From NCBI RefSeq assembly GCF_003217355.1, contig NZ_QJTK01000003.1, forward strand, positions 1 through 39,429: a DNA stretch of 39,429 nucleotides. Direction: 5' to 3'. Every line of letters begins with the position of its first letter. The stretch's first letter is position 1. The notes below the pieces were generated by a model. It was not told the origin of the DNA, ran no database searches, and saw nothing but the letters and a program-made list of their open reading frames with translations. Source of the DNA: Rhodobacter viridis (lineage in GTDB: Bacteria; Pseudomonadota; Alphaproteobacteria; Rhodobacterales; Rhodobacteraceae). Below are positions 33,143 to 39,429 of the stretch, piece after piece. The translations under genes were made by a program, and so were the position numbers.

Positions 33143-33964
33143 ATGGCCTTTGAATACACGGGCAGCGGTGCCCTGGACTATTTTCCATGCCGATATGGCA
33201 AGTCGAAGCTTCTGTTTCGGGGACCGCGCCGCGATCTGACGAAGCCTTTTGTGGCGGCGATGGGGGGAAGTGAAACCTACGGCAAGTTTGTGGCTGAGCC
33301 CTGGCCCGTGCTGCTCGAGGATCGTCTGGATTTCCCGGTGGTGAACTTCGGGTATCTGAATGCGGGCATCGATGTCTTTTACAGCGAGCCGCAACTGCCC
33401 GAGGCGACGAAATCGACCTCGCTTTCGATCATCCAGTTGCTTGGCGCGCCGAACATGTCGAACCGCTTCTATGCGGTGCATCCGCGTCGCAACGACCGAT
33501 TCCTGCGTGCCTCGAACCTGATGCGCGCGGTCTTCAATGATGTCGATTTCACCGAGTTCAACTTTACCCGCCACATGCTCAGCACGCTGCAAACCTATGC
33601 GCCGGACCGGTTCGAGACGTTGGTGACCGAGTTGCGGGCGGCCTGGGTGGCGCGGATGCGCGGGCTTCTGGAAAAGGTGACCGGACCGAAGCTGCTGTTG
33701 TGGCTGGGCGACTATCGCGATCCGCTGACCGCCGATCCCTTGGGGGCCGAACCGTTGCTGATCACCCAGGCGATGGTCGACGAGATCTCGCCGCTGGCGC
33801 AGGGGCTGGTCAAGGTGCAGCCCTCGGTGATGGCGCGCTCGACCGGCACGGTGGGGATGCATTTCGGCCCGATGGAAGAGCCTGCGGCGATGACGATGCC
33901 GGGGCCGCTCGTGCATCAGGAAGTGGCCGAAGCGCTGATTCCGGCCGTTCGGAAGTTCCTGTAA
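33143..33964 (+). CDS. DUF6473-like protein with SGNH-hydrolase-like motifs
   Basis: A 273-residue protein of a family I associate with Rhodobacterales (DUF6473); that name is recalled, not searched. The N-terminus GALDYFPCRYGKSKLLFRGP is characteristic. Three segments resemble SGNH hydrolase blocks: AMGGSETYGKF (Ser43, block I), VNFGYLNAGID (block II/III) and LLLWLGDYRDP, plus a late GPLVHQE that could supply His. No signal peptide or membrane segment. AAGGTGG lies before ATG 33143. It is monocistronic, with a terminator at 33986-34010. Alternatives include a sulfotransferase-like or catalytically dead protein. Confidence 0.65.
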   Translation: MAFEYTGSGALDYFPCRYGKSKLLFRGPRRDLTKPFVAAMGGSETYGKFVAEPWPVLLEDRLDFPVVNFGYLNAGIDVFYSEPQLPEATKSTSLSIIQLLGAPNMSNRFYAVHPRRNDRFLRASNLMRAVFNDVDFTEFNFTRHMLSTLQTYAPDRFETLVTELRAAWVARMRGLLEKVTGPKLLLWLGDYRDPLTADPLGAEPLLITQAMVDEISPLAQGLVKVQPSVMARSTGTVGMHFGPMEEPAAMTMPGPLVHQEVAEALIPAVRKFL

Positions 33965-33985
33965 CTTCGGAATACCGGCAAAGGA

Positions 33986-34010
33986 AAAGCCCCGCCAGTG
34001 GCGGGGCTTT
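33986..34010. terminator. Bidirectional terminator between the DUF6473 gene and etfA
   Basis: AAAGCCCCGCC (33986-33996), loop AGT, GGCGGGGCTTT (34000-34010). The 11-pair stem serves both convergent units. Confidence 0.85.
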
Positions 34011-34029
34011 CTGTTTCGCGTCGCCCGGA

Positions 34030-34956
34030 TCAGAGCTTGTCGGCGAGTTCCGGCACCGCCGTGAACAGATCCGCGACGAGGCCGTAATCGGCGACCTGGA
34101 AGATCGGCGCCTCTTCGTCCTTGTTGATCGCGACGATGATCTTGCTGTCCTTCATCCCGGCCAGATGCTGGATCGCGCCCGAGATGCCGACGGCGACGTA
34201 AAGCTCCGGCGCGACGACCTTGCCGGTCTGCCCGACCTGCCAGTCGTTCGGCGCAAAGCCAGAGTCGACGGCGGCGCGCGAGGCACCGACGGCGGCGCCG
34301 AACTTGTCGGCCAGCTTCTCGATCAGCGCGAAGTCGGCTTGCGAGCCCACGCCACGGCCGCCCGAGACGACGATCTTCGCCGAGGTCAGTTCGGGGCGGT
34401 CCGAAGCGGCCACCTTGTCTTCGACCCAGGACGACAGACCCGCAGCGGTTTCGCCCGAGATCGTCTCGACCGCGGCCGCGCCGCTGGCGCCCACCGCGCC
34501 GAAGGTGGCGGTGCGGACGGTGAAGACCTTGACCTTGTCGGCCGACTTCACGGTCTGGATCGCGTTGCCCGCATAGATCGGACGCTCGAAGGTGTCGGCG
34601 TCGATCACGGCGGTGATGTCGGTGATCATCATCACGTCGAGCAGGGCGGCGACGCGCGGCAGCACGTTCTTCGCCGCGGCGGTCGAGGCGGCGGCAACGT
34701 GGCTGTAGCCCGAGGCGAGACCGACGATCAGCGCGGCGGTGGCTTCGGCCATGCCGTGGCAATAGTCATGCGCGCCCGCGAAAAGCACCTTCGAGACGCC
34801 GTCCAGCTTCGCGGCCTCGGCGGCGGCAGCTTCGCCCCCTTGACCGGCGACCAGCACATGCACCTCGCCCAGCGACTTCACGGCCGAAAGGGTTTTCGCA
34901 ACCGCATCGGTGGCCAGTTGGCCGCCATTCACGTCAGCAAGCAGAAGAACAGCCAT
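34030..34956 (-). CDS. etfA: Electron transfer flavoprotein subunit alpha
   Basis: A 308-residue FAD-binding ETF alpha subunit. The C-terminal FAD domain is clear: [36 protein letters not shown], and [25 protein letters not shown]. With EtfB it carries electrons from acyl-CoA and other dehydrogenases to ETF-quinone oxidoreductase. Its ATG overlaps the etfB stop (34956), giving translational coupling. A strong terminator follows. Confidence 0.96.
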   Translation of the reverse strand: MAVLLLADVNGGQLATDAVAKTLSAVKSLGEVHVLVAGQGGEAAAAEAAKLDGVSKVLFAGAHDYCHGMAEATAALIVGLASGYSHVAAASTAAAKNVLPRVAALLDVMMITDITAVIDADTFERPIYAGNAIQTVKSADKVKVFTVRTATFGAVGASGAAAVETISGETAAGLSSWVEDKVAASDRPELTSAKIVVSGGRGVGSQADFALIEKLADKFGAAVGASRAAVDSGFAPNDWQVGQTGKVVAPELYVAVGISGAIQHLAGMKDSKIIVAINKDEEAPIFQVADYGLVADLFTAVPELADKL

Positions 34957-35714
34957 CAGATCACCCCCGCGTCCTTGAGTTTGCCGATCAGCTCGTCGAC
35001 CGAGCCGACCTTGATGCCGGCGGCGCGGCCAGCCGGTTCGGCGGTCTTCACCACGGTCAGGCGCGGCGTGACGTCGACGCCGTAATCGGCGGCGGTCTTC
35101 TCGGCCAGTTCCTTTTTCTTCGCCTTCATGATGTTCGGCAGCGAGGCATAGCGCGGCTCGTTCAGGCGCAAATCGGCGGTGACCACGGCCGGAAGCTTGA
35201 CCGAAATCGTCTGCAGACCGCCGTCGACTTCGCGCGTCACCTTGGCCGCATCGCCCGCGATCTCGACCGACGAGGCGAAGGCCGCCTGCGACCAGCCGAG
35301 CAGCGCCGCAACCATCTGGCCGGTCGCGTTCATATCATTGTCGATCGCCTGCTTGCCGGTGATGATCAGGCCGGGCTGCTCTTCGGCGGCCACTTTCGCG
35401 ATGATCTTCGCCACGGCGAGCGGCTCGATGTCGGTATGCACGTCATCGGCAGCCACGACGAGGATGGCGCGGTCCGCCCCCATCGCCAGCGCCGTGCGCA
35501 GGGTTTCCTGGGCCTGTTTCACGCCCACGGACACGACGACGATCTCGGTCGCGACGCCCTTTTCCTTCAGCCGGATCGCCTCTTCGACGGCGATCTCGTC
35601 GAAGGGGTTCATCGACATTTTCACGTTCGCAAGATCGACCCCGCTGCCATCCGCCTTCACACGGACTTTCACGTTGTAGTCGATCACGCGCTTCACAGGC
35701 ACGAGGACCTTCAT
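34956..35714 (-). CDS. etfB: Electron transfer flavoprotein subunit beta
   Basis: A 252-residue ETF beta subunit, starting [20 protein letters not shown]. It has the AMP-binding segment [23 protein letters not shown] and the family signature with the dehydrogenase recognition loop [20 protein letters not shown], whose Leu anchors the partner enzyme. ATG 35714 is used because the protein starts there in the family and GGGAG lies about nine bases before; 18 further codons upstream are open but unlikely. A CGCCCCC/GGGGGCG hairpin (35742-35757) sits in the probable leader. Confidence 0.96.
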   Translation of the reverse strand: MKVLVPVKRVIDYNVKVRVKADGSGVDLANVKMSMNPFDEIAVEEAIRLKEKGVATEIVVVSVGVKQAQETLRTALAMGADRAILVVAADDVHTDIEPLAVAKIIAKVAAEEQPGLIITGKQAIDNDMNATGQMVAALLGWSQAAFASSVEIAGDAAKVTREVDGGLQTISVKLPAVVTADLRLNEPRYASLPNIMKAKKKELAEKTAADYGVDVTPRLTVVKTAEPAGRAAGIKVGSVDELIGKLKDAGVI

Positions 35715-35741
35715 CGGCGGTGTCTCCCTAGGTTTCGAAGG

Positions 35742-35757
35742 CGCCCCCGAGGGGGCG
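35742..35757 (-). promoter_or_regulatory. GC hairpin in the etfB leader
   Basis: CGCCCCC (35742-35748) and GGGGGCG (35751-35757) form a seven-pair stem about 28 bases before the etfB start, downstream of an AT-rich stretch (around 35770-35815) that probably holds the promoter. It could stabilise the message or modulate initiation; no known riboswitch was recognised. Confidence 0.35.
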
Positions 35758-35869
35758 GATTCTTGCATCGGAAATTTTGTTACAATGCGACCGCAGCAAA
35801 AGACAGAAGAAAAACGACGCCGTATGGTGTCGCTACGTCACGTCGCGACGGCTTGCGGGCGAAATCCCC

Positions 35870-36709
35870 TCAGGCTTTGGAAAACATCCAGTCCTGCGCG
35901 GCCAGCGGCAGAATCCGCCGCGCGATCGCGGCCAGCCAGGTCGCCTTGGTGACGAAGTAATGCGACTTCGGTTTCGGATCGGTCAGGGCGCGCAACAGCT
36001 GTTCGGTCACCGCCGAACAGGGCAGCTCGAACGTGTCGGGCTTGCCCGAGGGCGTGTAGAGCCGCTTCAGGAGCGAGGTTTCATAGTGTTCGCGCCGGGC
36101 CGAGGCTTTCCAGTCGATCCATTTCTCGAAATGCGGGATCGAATTGACCCGGATCTTCGTCGGGATCGGCCCGGGGTTCAGCGTGATGATGTGGATGCCT
36201 GTGTCGCGCATCTCGCGGCGCAGCACCTCGGTCAGGCCTTCGAGCGCAAATTTGGTGGCCACATAGGCGCCGCGCCAGCGGATGCCGACCAGCCCCAGCA
36301 CCGAGGAACACTGGATGATCCGGCCCTCGCCATTCTCGCCATAGGCCCGCATCACCTTGATGGCGCGGATGGTCAGGTCATGCAGGCCGAAAAGGTTGGT
36401 CTCGAAGATTTCGCGAAGCGCGCCCGGGGGCAGATCCTCGGCTGCGCCCGGGCAGCCATAGGCGGCATTGTTGTAAAGCGCATCCAGACGGCCGTTCGCC
36501 CGGGCCAAGGCCTCGTTGAAACCCGCCTCGATCGAGGCGGGGTCCGAAAGATCAAGCGGGAAGGAAATCAGCCCCTCGGCGCGCAGCCGGGCACAATCTT
36601 CCTCGCGCCGGCAGGTGGCCAGAACCTTCCAGCCCGCCTTTTGCAGCCCATGCGCCGCGTCATAGCCGATGCCCGAAGAGCAGCCGGTGATCAGGATCGT
36701 CTTCGCCAT
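35870..36709 (-). CDS. Short-chain dehydrogenase/reductase
   Basis: A 279-residue classical SDR. Cofactor motif TGCSSGIG (8-15), NNAAYG near residue 85, catalytic Ser in CSSVLG, and YVATK (Tyr-x-x-x-Lys), followed by LNPGPIPT. The usual acidic residue after beta-2 is replaced by CRREED, suggesting NADPH preference. Substrate unknown. I chose ATG 36709, since GGGGG lies six bases upstream; ATG 36715 is too close to it. It is divergent from parC and upstream of etfBA on the same strand, separated by about 155 bases. Confidence 0.85.
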   Translation of the reverse strand: MAKTILITGCSSGIGYDAAHGLQKAGWKVLATCRREEDCARLRAEGLISFPLDLSDPASIEAGFNEALARANGRLDALYNNAAYGCPGAAEDLPPGALREIFETNLFGLHDLTIRAIKVMRAYGENGEGRIIQCSSVLGLVGIRWRGAYVATKFALEGLTEVLRREMRDTGIHIITLNPGPIPTKIRVNSIPHFEKWIDWKASARREHYETSLLKRLYTPSGKPDTFELPCSAVTEQLLRALTDPKPKSHYFVTKATWLAAIARRILPLAAQDWMFSKA

Positions 36710-36818
36710 CGTCATCCCCCGTGTTTCGTCCCAGATAGGCGAAGCCCTGCCGCGCGACAACGGGTTTGGCCGGTCTTTGTGCTGGACCGGGGGGCGGTCC
36801 CGAATTACACCGCGGGAT

Positions 36819-39065
36819 ATGAGCAGCGACGACGAAACCCCGACTTCCGCAACCCATGCCGAACCGCTTTCGCGGGCGATCGGCGAGCGTTACCTGACCT
36901 ATGCGCTCTCGACGATCATGCACCGGGCGCTGCCCGATGCGCGCGACGGGCTGAAGCCGGTGCACCGGCGCATCCTGTTTGCGATGCGCGAGCTGAAGCT
37001 GACCTCGACCGGCGGGTTCCGGAAATCGGCGAAGATTTCGGGCGACGTGATGGGGAACTATCACCCGCATGGCGACGCTGCGATCTATGATGCGATGGCG
37101 CGTCTGGCGCAGGATTTCGCCATGCGCTACCCGCTGGTGGACGGGCAGGGGAACTACGGCAACATCGATGGCGACGGTCCGGCGGCAAGCCGCTACACCG
37201 AGGCCCGTCTGGCCTCCCCGGCCGAGGCGCTGCTGGAAGGTCTGGCCGAGGATTCGGTCGATTTCCGCCCGAACTATGACGGCACGCTGACCGAGCCGGT
37301 CGTGCTGCCCGCAGCCTTTCCGAACCTCTTGGCGAATGGCGCTTCGGGGATTGCCGTCGGCATGGCGACGAACGTGCCGCCGCACAACCTGGATGAGCTG
37401 GTCGATGGCTGTCTGGCGATGATCGCCGAGCCCGGGATCGACGATGCAAGGCTCGTCGATCTGATTCCCGGGCCGGATTTTCCGACCGGCGGCGTGATTG
37501 TTGAACCCAAGGCGAATATCCTTGAGGCCTATCGCACCGGGCGCGGCGCGTTCCGGCTGCGGGCGCGGTGGGCGCTGGAGGATCTGGGCCGCGGTCAGTG
37601 GCAGATCGTCGTCACCGAGATCCCCTATCAGGTGCAGAAGGCCAAGCTGATCGAGCGACTGGCCGAGCTGATCGAGACGAAAAAAGTCCCCGCGCTCGCC
37701 GATGTGCGCGACGAAAGCGCCGAGGATGTGCGGATCGTGCTGGAGCCCCGCGCGCGGACGGTCGAACCGGCGCAGCTGATGGGAATGCTGTTTCGGAATT
37801 CGGAACTTGAGGTGCGCTTCAGCCTGAACATGAACGTGCTGATCGACGGTCGGGTGCCGAAGGTCTGCTCGTTGAAAGAAGTGCTGCGGGCGTTTCTGGA
37901 CCACCGTCGCGACGTGCTCTGCCGCCGCTCGCGGCACCGGCTGGAGAAGATCGCGAACCGGCTCGAAGTGCTCGAAGGCTATATCATCGCCTTCCTGAAC
38001 CTCGACCGGGTGATCGAGATCATCCGCACCGAGGATGATCCGAAGGCCGCGTTGATGGCCGAGAACTGGGCGACCGAGGCGGGGGCGGCGGTGCATCTGA
38101 CCGAGGTGCAGGCCGAGGCGATCCTGAACATGCGGCTGCGCAGCTTGCGGCGGCTTGAGGAAATGGAGCTGCGCGCCGAGCGCGATGATTTGCTGAAGGA
38201 GCGCGATGGGCTGGAGGCGCTGCTGGCGTCCGAGGTCGCGCAATGGGCGCAGATCTCGACCGAGCTGACGGATCTGCGCAAGACCTGGGGCAAGGCGACG
38301 AAGGTCGGCGCGCGGCGAACCGATTTCGCCGAAGCGGGCGAAGTCGAGGAAGTGCCGATCGAGGCGATGATCGAGCGCGAGCCGATCACGATGATCCTGT
38401 CGAAAATGGGCTGGGTCCGGGCGATGAAGGGGCACCAGCCGCTCGATGCCGAGGTGAAGTTCAAGGACGGCGACGGCATGGCCTTTGCGCTTCATGCCGA
38501 GACGACGGACCGGATCGTGCTGATGGGCTCGAACGGGCGGGCCTGGACGCTTCTGGGCGCGAACCTGCCCGGCGGGCGGGGGATGGGCGAGCCGGTGCGG
38601 CTGATGCTCGAGATGCCGAACGAGGTCGAGGTGACCCATGTTCTGGTGCCGAAACCGGGCGAGAAATATCTGCTGGCTTCGTCCGAAGGGGATGGGTTCA
38701 TCGTTCCGGCCGAAGAGCTGATCGCCTCGACCCGGACCGGCAAGCAGGTGCTGAACATGGGCGACGGCGTGCGCACGCGGGTGTGTCGGCTGGCCACGGG
38801 CGACGCGGTGGCCTGTGTCGGCGAGAACCGCAAGCTCTTGGTCTTCCCGCTCGAGGAACTGCCCGAGATGGCGCGGGGCAAGGGCGTGCGGTTGCAGAAG
38901 TTCAAGGATGGCGGACTGTCCGATGCGATCACCTTCCGCATGGCGGAGGGTCTGAGCTGGAAGGATCCGGCCGGGCGGACGCGGACCGAGGCGGATCTGT
39001 CGGAATGGCTGGGCAAACGGGCGAGTGCCGGGCGGATGGCGCCGCGCGGATTCCCACGCGACAAC

Positions 39066-39077
<12 letters not shown>
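36819..39077 (+). CDS. parC: DNA topoisomerase IV subunit A
   Basis: A 752-residue type IIA topoisomerase A subunit that unlinks daughter chromosomes with ParE. The catalytic tyrosine is Tyr126 in AASRYTEARL; SGDVMGNYHPHGDAAIYDAM and GQGNYGNIDGDGPAA are ParC-type, not GyrA-type. The C-terminal DNA-binding blades are few and lack the GyrA box, and the length is shorter than GyrA, both favouring ParC. ATG 36819 is used because similarity begins soon after; the ribosome-binding site is weak. It is followed by a hairpin and a dispersed repeat before tuf. Confidence 0.95.

Positions 39078-39429
<352 letters not shown>

Noticed and set aside
33068-34029. Minus-strand ORF 33074-34762 antisense to the DUF6473 gene and etfA
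   Set aside because: Arginine-rich shadow frame crossing a bidirectional terminator and another gene's coding strand.

Overview
The window is one continuous GC-rich chromosomal segment of a purple non-sulfur alphaproteobacterium, almost certainly Rhodobacter and very near R. capsulatus. The main reasons are a dorCDA dimethyl sulfoxide (DMSO) reductase cluster whose DorA precursor has 823 residues, with the Mo ligand serine and the active-site Trp at mature positions 147 and 116 after removal of a 42-residue Tat leader (the R. capsulatus numbering), the neighbouring molybdopterin genes, and the alphaproteobacterial order pckA-chvI-chvG-hprK-rapZ-manX-ptsH. No insertion sequence, phage, CRISPR array, tRNA or rRNA was seen. 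It reads as ordinary core and near-core chromosome with one accessory stress module.

Layout: 1-155, start of an acetyl-CoA synthetase gene (minus strand). 156-721, a gene-free regulatory stretch with an acs promoter region, TGTAAA repeats, a 9-bp inverted repeat and, near its right end, a 16-codon leader ORF followed by an intrinsic terminator. 722-2508, a two-gene RtcB2-PrfH operon for rescue and repair of damaged ribosomes, with its own terminator. 2652-4601, an unknown 115-residue protein and an orphan Aer-like PAS protein. 4617-9272, thiamine salvage operon thiM-thiE-thiD-thiY-thiZ-thiX (minus strand) under a TPP riboswitch. 9379-17430, DMSO respiration: a perfect FnrL-type box, hybrid kinase dorS, convergent regulator dorR, then dorC-dorD-dorA behind three TorR/DorR-type boxes. 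17517-21734, molybdenum cofactor genes moeA, a DUF2478 gene, moaA, moaD, moeB and moaC, with mobA converging on moaC (stop codons overlap). 22432-24687, rnr. 24761-31126, pckA facing away from chvI-chvG-hprK-rapZ-manX-ptsH. 31151-33964, a lysophospholipid-type acyltransferase, 3-hydroxybutyryl-CoA dehydrogenase (minus) and a DUF6473-like protein. 34030-36709, etfBA and a short-chain dehydrogenase (minus). 36819-39077, parC. 39333 to the end, start of tuf.

How it fits together: the central third is a self-contained anaerobic respiration unit. Low oxygen (FnrL) probably raises DorS; DorS-DorR turns on dorCDA; DorC passes quinol electrons to periplasmic DorA; DorD prepares apo-DorA; and the downstream genes supply bis-MGD cofactor. 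The pckA-chvIG-hprK-rapZ-manX-ptsH block joins envelope/acid sensing to the nitrogen-type PTS and gluconeogenesis. The rtcB2-prfH operon is the most defence-like element: PrfH frees ribosomes whose decoding-centre 16S rRNA has been cut and RtcB2 reseals the RNA. The arrangement just upstream of it (strong ribosome-binding site, 16-codon ORF, intrinsic terminator, then rtcB2) is the most promising undescribed feature here, because it would let ribosome behaviour control expression of a ribosome-repair system.
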